A stretch of 64,000 bases of DNA from Bacteroides ndongoniae. GTDB lineage: Bacteria; Bacteroidota; Bacteroidia; Bacteroidales; Bacteroidaceae. Where the stretch lies: assembly GCF_900108345.1 (NCBI RefSeq), contig NZ_FNVV01000014.1:1845664-1909663 (forward strand), read 5' to 3'. Below the pieces are notes generated by a model. The model was not told the origin of the DNA. It saw only the letters and a list, made by a program, of their open reading frames with translations, and did not search any database. Of the stretch, positions 1-8,898 are shown in pieces (within the stretch, counting starts at the first letter, position 1; every line of letters starts with the position of its first letter). Both the position numbers and the translations under genes were made by a program.

Positions 1-2
1 CC

Positions 3-33
3 TTTGAACTTCCCTTTCTTTCCACTATCTTTG
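3..33 (+). promoter_or_regulatory. Bacteroides-type promoter of the AAA-ATPase gene
   Basis: TTTG at 3-6 and TATCTTTG at 26-33 are separated by 19 bp. This fits the Bacteroides primary sigma consensus (TTTG at -33, TAnnTTTG at -7). The predicted start is near base 40, giving a leader of about 25 bases before the ATG at 66. Confidence 0.65.
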
Positions 34-65
34 CTTCTGCATCAATCAGATAAAACATCATCGTC

Positions 66-1814
66 ATGAAGAAGCTGCCATACGGATTATCGGACTTCCC
101 CCGGCTTATCTCGGAGGACTATTACTATGTGGACAAAACCCGTTACATAGAGTTACTGGAAAACCAGCCGAATTACCTTTTCCTGCTTCGTCCCCGCCGT
201 TTCGGCAAGTCGCTGTTTCTGGCCATGCTGGAGACATATTACAGCATAGATTATGCCGACCGCTTCGAAGAACTGTTCGGTGAACTGTATATCGGAAAGC
301 ATGCCACAAAGGCGCATAATAAGTATCTGGTGCTCAGATTCAATTTCTCCATTGTCAGTTCCAATCCTGATGAAATGGAACAATCGTTTAAAACCTACTG
401 TAGTTCCACAATCACTCGTTTTGTGAAGAAATACGAGTATCTGTTGGGTAGTGAGATTTGGAGTGAATTGAGTATTTCCAATGATTCTCCCGGTCTGATG
501 TTGGATGCGCTTGCCCGCTATATCAGCGACAACAACTGCCCGCATATCTACCTGCTGATTGACGAGTACGACAACTTCACCAATACCCTGCTGGCCACTT
601 ACGGCACGGAGCGTTACCGCAAGACGACACATGGCGAAGGTTTCATCCGTGAATTTTTCAATGTCATCAAAGCAGCTACTACCGGACCCGATGCGGCGAT
701 TGACCGTTTGTTCATTACCGGTGTCAGCCCCGTTACGATGGATGACGTAACCAGCGGATTCAATATCGGGACAAACATCAGCATGAAACCGGAATTCAAC
801 AGCATTATCGGTTTCAGCACGGAAGAAGTACGTCAGATGCTTGGTTACTACAAGTCAGAAGGGGCACTTCCGGAAAAAGTTACGGTGGATGATCTGTTAG
901 AAGAGATGCGGCCGTGGTACGACAACTACTGCTTTTCTTCACGTAAATTAGATGAGCACATGTTCAATTCGGACATGGCACTGTATTTTCTCAACAACTA
1001 TGTGCAGCAACAGCTTCCTCCGGATACTATGGTCGATACCAACATCCGCACCGACTACAACAAACTTCGCCACTTAGTGCAGATAGACAAACGGTTAGGT
1101 GTTAATACTTCTGTCATTCAGCAATTAGTGGCGGAGGGAAAGGTGACGGCCAACATTGCGCAATCTTTCCCTGCTGAACGAATGGTCGACACGGAGAATT
1201 TCAAGAGCTTGCTCTTCTATTTCGGAATGCTGTCTATACAAGGTGTATACCGCGGCAGCATTCTGCTTGGCATTCCTAATTTAACAGTGCGCGAACAACT
1301 GTACACCTACTTGATAGAAGCGTATCGCAATTCGTCCATTTTCAATGTGGATATGGAGCATTTCTCCTATCTGGTGGAAGAGATGGCTTACAACGGTGAT
1401 TGGCAACCGGTTTTTCAGTACTTTGCCAAAGAACTGGAACGTCAAAGTGCCATCCGTGAATTTATTGAAGGAGAAGCGCACATAAAAGGTTTCCTGTTGG
1501 CATACTTAGGACTGACCAAAGGATATATCATTTTCCCCGAGCACGAATCCTCGAAAGGCTATGCCGATTTCTACATGATGCCTGATCTGGTTCGCCAGCC
1601 GGAAATAGCCTACAGCTACATTGTAGAAGTAAAATATGCCCGTCGCAATGCCACGGATGTCGAAATAGCCAATCTGAAAACACAAGCTGCCGAACAACTT
1701 CATCAGTATGCTGCGGATGAGAAAGTGCAGAAAACGAAGGGGAATACAGAGTTACGTCTTATCACTTTAATCTTCCATGGATGGGAACTGGAATGCTTTG
1801 AAGTAAGGTTGTAA
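66..1814 (+). CDS. AAA-ATPase-like protein with C-terminal PD-(D/E)XK nuclease-like domain
   Basis: This 582-residue protein matches the architecture common in Bacteroidetes in which a predicted AAA-ATPase domain (PF09820 type) is followed by a DUF1703 nuclease-fold domain. Seen: an N-terminal motif typical of the family, a variant P-loop RPRRFGKS at residues 42-49, and a Walker B-like stretch LLIDEYDN at 163-170. Near the C terminus, GYAD (D501) and VEVK (E521, K523) form a D...ExK nuclease signature. The family occurs in many copies per genome and has no settled function; a role in DNA or mobile-element processing is inference. It has its own promoter and terminator, so it is a single-gene unit. 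Confidence 0.85.
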   Translation: MKKLPYGLSDFPRLISEDYYYVDKTRYIELLENQPNYLFLLRPRRFGKSLFLAMLETYYSIDYADRFEELFGELYIGKHATKAHNKYLVLRFNFSIVSSNPDEMEQSFKTYCSSTITRFVKKYEYLLGSEIWSELSISNDSPGLMLDALARYISDNNCPHIYLLIDEYDNFTNTLLATYGTERYRKTTHGEGFIREFFNVIKAATTGPDAAIDRLFITGVSPVTMDDVTSGFNIGTNISMKPEFNSIIGFSTEEVRQMLGYYKSEGALPEKVTVDDLLEEMRPWYDNYCFSSRKLDEHMFNSDMALYFLNNYVQQQLPPDTMVDTNIRTDYNKLRHLVQIDKRLGVNTSVIQQLVAEGKVTANIAQSFPAERMVDTENFKSLLFYFGMLSIQGVYRGSILLGIPNLTVREQLYTYLIEAYRNSSIFNVDMEHFSYLVEEMAYNGDWQPVFQYFAKELERQSAIREFIEGEAHIKGFLLAYLGLTKGYIIFPEHESSKGYADFYMMPDLVRQPEIAYSYIVEVKYARRNATDVEIANLKTQAAEQLHQYAADEKVQKTKGNTELRLITLIFHGWELECFEVRL

Positions 1815-1861
1815 AGCTGTTTCCTAATCCAGTTTACCATTGTATAGCATTAAACTTCATA

Positions 1862-1906
1862 TTTTCCCGTTTACTGATGCTTCATCGGTAAGCGGGAATT
1901 TTTTAT
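1862..1906 (+). terminator. Rho-independent terminator
   Basis: An inverted repeat (TTCCCG-TTAC against GTAA-CGGGAA, one internal mismatch) is followed by six T residues, 48 bases after the preceding stop codon. Confidence 0.8.
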
Positions 1907-2566
1907 CTAATTTCCTTACACTTTTTTACCCAAAAGTATCAATTATAGGTGTCAACACCATCGCATCCACTGCTCTTTTCCCTTCTATTTATACTCAGAA
2001 TCAACGTTTTACAATATTCCTGTCTGGTGTCATGAAGTGGTGTTAAATGTACTTGGGATTGATCAGGCTCTATAATGAAGGACACTCTAATTCACTAATT
2101 ATAAACGGATTACGTCATCCTCCTTAAACACACTATACGCGCATATTTCCCGTTTATTCTCTCCTTCCCTATTTATATTCTATTGATTATCAGCAGAATA
2201 CGCCTGAAACCTATTTAGGAAATAAGTTAGTTACTTTGCAGCCTGAATTATGCGCTGTTGTGTAGTATTATAATATACAGATATACAACAAATTAGCATA
2301 TAATAAACGAATAAAATCCGAAGATAAATCAAACAGTAAAAAGAGGTTGGAATTTACACCTTATTATATATAGAGCATGGCTCGATACAAGAAGAAAGGA
2401 TTTACGATAATTTTCATGGCTTAACAATATACAGCGTGCGATACGCTAAAAAGAGTTAATTTTATAATAAGGTATGTCGCACCACATACGATGACAACTG
2501 AATGAAAAACGAGAACGAAATACTAATAAACATTAATTTATTTACTAACAATTAAAAACTAAAATT
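1907..2566. other. Long AT-rich intergenic region upstream of the fimbrillin-like unit
   Basis: About 660 bases without a convincing gene. It must hold the promoter of the peptide/lipoprotein unit that follows. A near-consensus -7 box (TTACTTTG near 2237) is visible, but no clear partner box. An 11-bp perfect inverted repeat (ACCTTATTATA at 2358-2368, TATAATAAGGT at 2463-2473) flanks 94 bp. Confidence 0.5.
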
Positions 2567-2683
2567 ATGGAAATGGAAAAGTTTTATGTAGCTCCGGAAG
2601 TGGAAGTTCTGGAGGTGGAAGTAGAGAAGGGCTTCGCAGGAAGTGGCGGAGATGAATGGACCGAAGTTCCACCTGAGATTTAA
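2567..2683 (+). CDS. 38-residue acidic peptide upstream of the fimbrillin-like gene
   Basis: The ATG at 2567 opens a 38-codon frame ending in TAA at 2681-2683. The N-terminal part contains YVAPEVEVLEVEVEKGFAGSG, shown here as its recognisable Y..PEVEV core with a GFAGSG turn at residues 22-27; the tail is acidic and Pro-rich (EVPPEI). From memory, short peptides with a Y-x-x-P-E-V-E-V core and a G-F-A-x-S turn occur beside surface lipoprotein genes in Bacteroides. I know of no assigned function. The A-rich leader is typical of Bacteroidetes. It lies 39 bp before the lipoprotein gene with no terminator between, so the two are probably co-transcribed. There is no signal peptide. Confidence 0.65.
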   Translation: MEMEKFYVAPEVEVLEVEVEKGFAGSGGDEWTEVPPEI

Positions 2684-2722
2684 AAAAACATTATTATTAT
2701 CAAACATTTAAAAAAAATAAGT

Positions 2723-4993
2723 ATGAGATCTAAATTTTTATTTACAGCTTTAATGGGTGGGTTAGCTTTAGCATCCTGTACAGCTGATGAGGAAATAACA
2801 CAACCGCTCTCTCAAGAATCACCTATTCAATTTTCTGTAGCATTTGATGAAACTAATAAAGCAACAAGAGCAGAAATCACTTCTAATATGAAAGTGAATT
2901 TTGAAGCTGGCGATTTAATGTCTTTATTTCATGGAGTTAATTGGAGTAATATTACGTCTGGCTTTACTAGCTATCAAAATGCCATTTATGAAGGTTCTGC
3001 AAAAGATGGACAAGCTTTTACATTTACAACCAAATCAATGGTTTTAGAGGGTGGTGCCATCATGGTTTATCCAGCAGATACAACATTTGCAAATAAAGGA
3101 AACGCTGCTCCTGTATTAGAAATTCCAGTTGCACAGAATGCTCAAACCAAAGAATTGACACCGCACATGTCAGAAATATTAAGTATTCCGACTTATGATG
3201 CAAACGAAGATAATACAGCTGGATATGGTAAGAATTATGAAATCATTTTAAAGCGTGTTGGTACAACTTTGAAATTGACTTCTAATCTTAAAAACACAAA
3301 TGATATCAACAGCTTAAATGTAACACCTTTAAAGGTAGCTAAGGTAGAGTTAAAGGCTACAAAAACTGGTAATGGATTGTTTACAACAAAAATTTCTGTT
3401 GCTAACCCTGCAACACAAATAAACAAAACAGAATATCCATTATGGAAATATCAATCTACTGTTGACCAAGAAAATGTGAGTGCACAGTCTGAAACTCTAT
3501 CAACTACTGATATCACTGACAATGCTGCTATTTTCACATTGCTTCCAACAAAAACTGAAACAAGCGTAGCTCAACAAGCAGATGAGGCTAATGTAACAGT
3601 CTACACCAATTATGGTACAGTAACTTTGAATAAAGATGCTGAAGTTTGGAGTAAGTCTGGCGCTACTGCACAAAAGGTACTTGAAGGAATCAACTTCATT
3701 TTGGCAAATACACTGACTGATGCTCCTGCTACTTCTGTTTTTGCTGGTCAAAAAGTAGCAGGTTATGCACAACGTTCTATTGATGTAGATGTTAAAAATA
3801 TCGATATGGATGGATTGCACATTACAGACGAACAACACCTGATGGATGCTTTGACTGTATATGATGCTATTGCAGATGATGCAGAAGTTACTTTCTATTT
3901 GGATGGTGATAAGAATGGTGAATTTGTATTGAATGCTGATGCTGCAGCTGCTTATGAAGCTCGTATTGCAGATGAAGACAATAACATTAGCTTTAAGCGT
4001 AGTCAAGAAACAGGAACTGTATGTACAACTTTGAAATTTGTCAGCACAGTAGAAACAGAAGTTCCATCAGTAATCATGAAACCTGTAGCTACTGCCACTG
4101 GAACAGACAAAGTTGATGTTAAACTTGTTGGTTCTTGGAAGTTCACAGCTAAGAACAACTACGAATTGATTAGCAATCTGATCGTTGATAAAAATGCTAC
4201 TATGAAATTAGCTGGTACTGTGGATGCAAAACTCACATCTTCTAATGGATTCTCTATCATCAATAATGGTACTGTTAATGTAGAAGGAACTGTAGAAATG
4301 AAGTTACCTTTGACTAATAACGGAACTATCAATATTCCAGAAGGTGCAGAATTCTTTGTTAATGGAGCAGTTAATTTGACTAATGAAGCAACTTCCTTGG
4401 AAGAATATGGTAAGATTTACAATGCAGGCAACTTAGGTATCCGTCAAGGTTCAACTGGTGAAATTAGAAACTATGGATTTATCCAGCAGATGAATGCCAA
4501 TGCTTATACCTATGTAACAAATAATGCAACAGGTACTGGTTTTACAGCTGCATTCAATAAATCCAACAATAAGATTGGTACTATCTTGTTATTTGAAACA
4601 GGTAATTACAATACTGTAGTTAAGAATAATCAAGGCTTTATCAAAGTCATTACTACAGCAGCTAAAGTTGATAAAGATAAAGTTGGTGATTTTGCTAACT
4701 ATGTGGTAATTGCTGGTGATTGTACAGAATGTACTTATGCTGGTGACGCTAATAAATACATTGAAGTTCAAAGCAATAAGCGCGTTGTATTTAATACAAA
4801 TATAACTATTAAAGGACTTGTTATTGATGAAGGTTACTCCATTAATATTCCTAAAGGTAAGACATTAACTGCAACGACTACTTACCTCAAAGGTAGAATC
4901 TACAATGCTGGAACGTTAACAACAACTGACTATGATGGTTATTTGGGTGGTGCAGCTACTGATAATGCAAATGTGATCTATTCCGGACAATAA
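2723..4993 (+). CDS. Large fimbrillin-like surface lipoprotein
   Basis: This 756-residue protein begins with a lipoprotein signal peptide whose lipobox LASC places the lipidated cysteine at residue 19. Residues about 33-180 resemble Bacteroidetes fimbrillin (FimA/Mfa-type) N-terminal domains, including the KATRAE stretch near residue 46 that resembles the protease-maturation site of FimA-type pilins. The second half (about 470-756) is made of recurring N-G-T/N-x-G turns, as in NNGTVNVEG and NNGTINIPEG, suggesting a parallel beta-helix. It is nearly twice as long as most fimbrillins. Its AT-rich third positions contrast with its neighbours and suggest a different history. It is probably exported to the outer surface; a pilus role is inference. 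Confidence 0.7.
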   Translation: MRSKFLFTALMGGLALASCTADEEITQPLSQESPIQFSVAFDETNKATRAEITSNMKVNFEAGDLMSLFHGVNWSNITSGFTSYQNAIYEGSAKDGQAFTFTTKSMVLEGGAIMVYPADTTFANKGNAAPVLEIPVAQNAQTKELTPHMSEILSIPTYDANEDNTAGYGKNYEIILKRVGTTLKLTSNLKNTNDINSLNVTPLKVAKVELKATKTGNGLFTTKISVANPATQINKTEYPLWKYQSTVDQENVSAQSETLSTTDITDNAAIFTLLPTKTETSVAQQADEANVTVYTNYGTVTLNKDAEVWSKSGATAQKVLEGINFILANTLTDAPATSVFAGQKVAGYAQRSIDVDVKNIDMDGLHITDEQHLMDALTVYDAIADDAEVTFYLDGDKNGEFVLNADAAAAYEARIADEDNNISFKRSQETGTVCTTLKFVSTVETEVPSVIMKPVATATGTDKVDVKLVGSWKFTAKNNYELISNLIVDKNATMKLAGTVDAKLTSSNGFSIINNGTVNVEGTVEMKLPLTNNGTINIPEGAEFFVNGAVNLTNEATSLEEYGKIYNAGNLGIRQGSTGEIRNYGFIQQMNANAYTYVTNNATGTGFTAAFNKSNNKIGTILLFETGNYNTVVKNNQGFIKVITTAAKVDKDKVGDFANYVVIAGDCTECTYAGDANKYIEVQSNKRVVFNTNITIKGLVIDEGYSINIPKGKTLTATTTYLKGRIYNAGTLTTTDYDGYLGGAATDNANVIYSGQ

Positions 4994-5010
4994 ATAGGGT
5001 TTAAATTAAT

Positions 5011-5053
5011 AAAAAAAGAGGATGTATCAGATGTGATACATCCTCTTTTTTTA
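5011..5053 (+). terminator. Strong terminator of the fimbrillin-like unit
   Basis: An A-run followed by a perfect stem (GAGGATGTATCA against TGATACATCCTC) and a run of eight T residues, 18 bases after the stop codon. The A-run makes it usable from both sides. Confidence 0.9.
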
Positions 5054-5082
5054 TTATCAACTAATTCTAACTAACAATAATA

Positions 5083-5104
5083 TTTTTTCCCAGTTAGGAA
5101 AAAA
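5083..5104. repeat. Short palindromic repeat, copy 1 (core TTTTTCC-N6-GGAAAAA)
   Basis: Six T, CC, CAGTTA, GG, six A. The arms are perfectly complementary around a conserved core reading TAACTG on the other strand. Further copies cluster at 23347-23435. It is not followed by a separate T-run, so it is not an ordinary terminator. Confidence 0.7.
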
Positions 5105-5147
5105 TCCCTCCTCTTTATCCTCCTCCCATTAGAAAACAAGATTTTCA

Positions 5148-5179
5148 TTTGTTGCGGCGGTTTCCTTTGCTTATATTTG
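5148..5179 (+). promoter_or_regulatory. Promoter of the TPR regulator, almost leaderless
   Basis: TTTG at 5148-5151, a 20-bp spacer and TATATTTG at 5172-5179 match the Bacteroides consensus exactly. The expected start (about 5-8 bases downstream) falls within a few bases of the ATG at 5190. Confidence 0.75.
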
Positions 5180-5189
5180 CAATTTACAT

Positions 5190-6695
5190 ATGAAATACGC
5201 CTTTTTGTTCCTCCTGCTTGCCTCGTGGCTCACCGCGTGCACCCAGCGCCACGACGACATCCCGAATGAAGTTTGGGACAGCATCGCCTTGCACGACTCT
5301 GTTCACCTGTCCGACAGCTTGCTTCAAACCGGCCTCCAGCAGGCCATCGAAGCTGATGACTCGCTGCATGTCAGCATGATCTGTTTTTTTCAGGGGAAGA
5401 AACTTCATCAGGGGTATTTCTTGCTTCGTGCACAAGAGCGTTACGAAAAGGCACAGCGCTATCTGCCTGCCCAGGCGCCCCCACGACTCCGCATGGAACT
5501 GGACATTGCACAAGCTGACCTTTGTCGCTTCAATCATTTTGAGAAACGAGAAAACCAGTTGCTGGACAATGCCCAACAACTGGCCACCGAACAGCAGGAC
5601 AGCCTGATGCTGATACGCATCTGCCTCCTCCGCTGCCAGCGGGAGAAAAGCAAAAAGGATTTCGCCCGAGCCCTCGACGAACTGCACACGGCCTATCGCT
5701 ATGCCTACGCCATAACGCCCGAACGGCGTGCCGAACTGCAAGCTGAAATGGCTGTCGTACACCTATACCTGCAACAGCCTGACTCTGCCCTACTCCACCT
5801 TGACCGTGCCATTGCCACCCAAGCCGGTCGACAAGAATACTACCATGCCCTACGCCAAGGTGTGCGCTATCACATTGCCCGCAACGACTCGGCCCTTCCC
5901 TACTTCCGCCGCATAGCCGAGATGTTTCCTCTGGCCCGCAAGACGGATGCTTACCGCTACATGGCCGAAGTGCTCAACCGCCGCGGACAGTATGATAAAG
6001 CTATTGACTTCCTGCGCGAACACGTGCGCTACCGCGACTCGCTCGATGCAGACAAGAAAGCTGAACTGCTGGAGAAAGTACATGCCATACGCGAATATCG
6101 CAAGCAACAGCAACAGATCGAAGACAGCGAACGTCAGCTGACCCACCGGATGCTTCAGGTGTACAGACTCGCGGCAGTGGTATGCGCACTCATCATTCTG
6201 TGGGGTGCTTACTACATCTACACACGCCGCCGCCAGGCGCTGCTCAACCGTGACCTGATGCAAGCCCAGCTTTCGAAGCAGGAGATGGAGATACGCTACC
6301 TGCGCGAGCAGGAAGCCAAAGAACAGCTTGAAAACGCCCAACTCAACCAGCGTCTGGAATACTTCAAGCAACTGAACGAAATCACCATCCCCCTACTGAT
6401 GCGAAGCCGCAATCAGGCAGGCGCCCTGCACCTCTCGCCCGAGGACTGGCAAACGCTGCGCAACAACACTGACGCCTGCTTCGACAACTTTACCCGACGG
6501 CTGAAAACCGCCTATCCCCAGCTGAGCGATGAAGAAATAGACTTCTGCTGCCTGGTGAAAATGGAACTTCCCTTGGCCATACTGGCAGAAATCTACCACA
6601 TAGCCAAGGGAAGCATATCGCGCAAAAAGATGCGTCTAAAAGAAAAGATAGGAATCACCGACCTCAGCTTCGACGACTTTGTCGCCTCCTTCTGA
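5190..6695 (+). CDS. TPR lipoprotein/membrane regulator with C-terminal helix-turn-helix-like domain
   Basis: A 501-residue protein. A lipoprotein-type signal peptide (LTAC, Cys 17) is followed by helical tetratricopeptide-like repeats to about residue 310. A transmembrane helix lies at about 322-343 (LAAVVCALIILWGAYYIY), then a basic coiled coil, then a C-terminal helical domain at about 430-501 (LSDEEIDFCCLVKM...GSISRKKMRLKEKIGI) that reads like a LuxR-type DNA-binding fold. This TPR-TM-coiled-coil-HTH layout is common in Bacteroides and is thought to couple envelope sensing to transcription. Targets are unknown; adjacency to the fimbrillin-like gene makes it a candidate regulator of that gene (inference). 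M1 is required for the signal peptide. Confidence 0.75.
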   Translation: MKYAFLFLLLASWLTACTQRHDDIPNEVWDSIALHDSVHLSDSLLQTGLQQAIEADDSLHVSMICFFQGKKLHQGYFLLRAQERYEKAQRYLPAQAPPRLRMELDIAQADLCRFNHFEKRENQLLDNAQQLATEQQDSLMLIRICLLRCQREKSKKDFARALDELHTAYRYAYAITPERRAELQAEMAVVHLYLQQPDSALLHLDRAIATQAGRQEYYHALRQGVRYHIARNDSALPYFRRIAEMFPLARKTDAYRYMAEVLNRRGQYDKAIDFLREHVRYRDSLDADKKAELLEKVHAIREYRKQQQQIEDSERQLTHRMLQVYRLAAVVCALIILWGAYYIYTRRRQALLNRDLMQAQLSKQEMEIRYLREQEAKEQLENAQLNQRLEYFKQLNEITIPLLMRSRNQAGALHLSPEDWQTLRNNTDACFDNFTRRLKTAYPQLSDEEIDFCCLVKMELPLAILAEIYHIAKGSISRKKMRLKEKIGITDLSFDDFVASF

Positions 6696-6709
6696 CGCAA
6701 CGGGCAGCC

Positions 6710-7813
6710 TCAACGTTTCATATCGTCGAAGTAGGTGTCAAGCAGCGACTTGGCCGCTACAAACGAAGTCAGATTGCCTTGCAGCACCTGTTGTTCCTGA
6801 CCGGCCAGCATGGCTTCGATCTTCGGATTGTGATAGAAGCTGTCGCGCAACTGTTCGTTAATGCTTTCGTACATCCAGTATTTGCTTTGTTCGTTGCGAC
6901 GGTACTCGAAATAGCCGTTCGCTTTCACAAAGTCCATGTATTGGTAAATCATGTCCCAGATTTCCTTCACACCCAGGTTGTAGAAGCCCGAATAGGTCAG
7001 CACCTGAGGTGTCCAGCCGCTTTCGGGCGCAGGAAACAGGTGTAAGGCATTGCGGAACTGGGCTGCTGCCAGCTTGGCACGCTCCAGGTTGTCGCCATCG
7101 GCCTTGTTGATAACGATGCCGTCGGCCATCTCCATAATGCCACGCTTGATGCCCTGAAGCTCGTCGCCCGTACCTGCCAACTGAATGAGGAGGAAGAAAT
7201 CGACCATAGAGTGTACGGCCGTCTCGCTCTGCCCTACTCCGACCGTTTCGACAAAGATCTTGTCATAGCCGGCGGCTTCGCACAAGATGATGGTCTCGCG
7301 CGTCTTGCGGGCCACGCCTCCTAACGAACCAGCCGATGGACTAGGACGAATGAACGACTTGGGATGTACGGACAGTTTCTCCATACGTGTCTTGTCGCCC
7401 AATATACTACCCTTGCTGCGCTCACTACTGGGGTCGATAGCCAATACAGCCAACTTGCCGCCATACTGTTCGAGCACGTGCAAGCCAAAGACATCAATCG
7501 AAGTACTCTTTCCTGCCCCCGGCACACCACTGATGCCCACACGGATGGAGCTTCCCGAATAGGGCAGACATTTTTCGATGACCTCCTGAGCGATGACCTG
7601 GTGTTCGGGGCGTACGCTTTCGACCAGCGTCACGGCCTGACTGAGTATCGTCACGTCACCTTTCACAATGCCGTCCACATACTCCGCTACCGTCAGTTCG
7701 CGTTTCTTACGTTTCGGACGATTCTTCAAATAAGGACTTACGGTCGAAGGTTGTTCGACTCCGGCGTTGACTACCAATCCTTTGTATGCTTCGTTATTCT
7801 CGGGATGTTCCAT
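6710..7813 (-). CDS. meaB: Methylmalonyl-CoA mutase-associated GTPase MeaB
   Basis: A 367-residue G3E-family GTPase (ArgK/MeaB). Seen: P-loop GVPGAGKS at 96-103, the IDPSSERSKGSILGDKTRM segment that follows in this family, and VETVGVGQSE near 186-195. MeaB protects and reloads the B12-dependent methylmalonyl-CoA mutase, which in Bacteroides lies on the succinate-to-propionate route; the mutase genes are not in this window. The N-terminal 40 residues, including a basic KNRPKRKKR stretch, form a family-typical extension. It starts 2 bp after the stop of the upstream DUF1573 gene, so the two are co-transcribed. It converges on the TPR regulator with a 14-bp gap. Confidence 0.93.
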   Translation of the reverse strand: MEHPENNEAYKGLVVNAGVEQPSTVSPYLKNRPKRKKRELTVAEYVDGIVKGDVTILSQAVTLVESVRPEHQVIAQEVIEKCLPYSGSSIRVGISGVPGAGKSTSIDVFGLHVLEQYGGKLAVLAIDPSSERSKGSILGDKTRMEKLSVHPKSFIRPSPSAGSLGGVARKTRETIILCEAAGYDKIFVETVGVGQSETAVHSMVDFFLLIQLAGTGDELQGIKRGIMEMADGIVINKADGDNLERAKLAAAQFRNALHLFPAPESGWTPQVLTYSGFYNLGVKEIWDMIYQYMDFVKANGYFEYRRNEQSKYWMYESINEQLRDSFYHNPKIEAMLAGQEQQVLQGNLTSFVAAKSLLDTYFDDMKR

Positions 7814-7815
7814 GA

Positions 7816-8883
7816 TTATTTGGCTTTAATGTTAATTTCTACTTTGGGTCTCATCGGGTCGTTGGTGATCATAAGCAGACGCAAATGACGCCGACGGGTA
7901 CCGATATTTTTCTTATTGACAGTCACACGCAAACGGGTCGATTCGCCCGGCAGCAACACGGTCTTCTTCAGGCTGACGCCCACAGCCGGATGAAATACCT
8001 GCAACTTACTGATCTGCAAGGGTGAACGTCCGGTATTAGTTACTACAATATCCTGTTTGGCTTTCTTGCGTTTGGCCAGCACCTTGCTCAGATCGATGTC
8101 GGTAGCCGAAAGCTGGATACCAGGTGCGTTTTGCATTTGGGCTTCGGTCATGTCTGAAAAGTCGGGCAAGAGAATGGCCGATACAGGTATTTCGCTTTCA
8201 TCGGTCACCTTATCGCCTGCAAAACGCGACAGATAGACGGAAGCCTGCGTCAAACCAAGGTCGGTCAGTTTTTCAGGGTTCAGTGTCAGAGTGATAATGC
8301 CCTTTTCACCTTTCTGAAGCACATTGGGCTTCACCTCCATATCCAGATAGGGAGGCAGGTGCATCAGCACGGGTTCGTAGGGGCGGTCGGACAAGTTTAC
8401 CACGCCGACATGCATCACCGGATGCTCACCCAAGTGGACATCGGGGAAGTCGAGCGTATTCTTGTCGATACGTATCTGGCCGATCAAGTAGGGATGAGTC
8501 TTGGTATAATCCTTGATTTCCTGCACCACTTCACCGTTGAAACGCAAGTAGACAATATGAGGTTCGGCATTGGTGTAGATAGCTACCGACTTCTGAAAGG
8601 TACCCAACGCTTCGGCATCGAAGGTGACGTTGACCATACCTTTCGCCCCGGGGGCTATCGGCGTCTGTGTCCACTGGGCTACCGTACAGGCACAATCGGG
8701 CTCTACATCAGTCAGCACCAGCGGCTCATCGCCGGTGTTGGTGATGGTGTATTGCACGGTGGCCGGGTGTTTCCACTCGATTTGCCCTAAGCTGTGCATC
8801 TCGGTATTGGACGTAAAACGCGGCTGAGCCAAAGCTCCCAAAGCCGCCATACATACATATAAAGTGGTTATGATTCGCTTCAT
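7816..8883 (-). CDS. Secreted DUF1573 (Ig-like/ASH-type) protein
   Basis: 355 residues with a cleavable signal peptide (residues 1-19, ending ALAQ). At least three immunoglobulin-like DUF1573/ASH-type beta modules follow. The first has the hallmark DCAC motif (EPDCACTVAQW) and the G-x-x-V-N-V-T-F strand; later modules show the same pattern (KGIITLTLNPEKL, STRLRVTVNKKN). Such proteins sit in the periplasm or on the outer membrane of Bacteroidetes and are usually of unknown function. It is the first gene of a two-gene unit with meaB; no functional link is evident. The start is fixed by the signal peptide. Confidence 0.85.
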   Translation of the reverse strand: MKRIITTLYVCMAALGALAQPRFTSNTEMHSLGQIEWKHPATVQYTITNTGDEPLVLTDVEPDCACTVAQWTQTPIAPGAKGMVNVTFDAEALGTFQKSVAIYTNAEPHIVYLRFNGEVVQEIKDYTKTHPYLIGQIRIDKNTLDFPDVHLGEHPVMHVGVVNLSDRPYEPVLMHLPPYLDMEVKPNVLQKGEKGIITLTLNPEKLTDLGLTQASVYLSRFAGDKVTDESEIPVSAILLPDFSDMTEAQMQNAPGIQLSATDIDLSKVLAKRKKAKQDIVVTNTGRSPLQISKLQVFHPAVGVSLKKTVLLPGESTRLRVTVNKKNIGTRRRHLRLLMITNDPMRPKVEINIKAK

Positions 8884-8898
8884 TTATTTTAATTCTAA

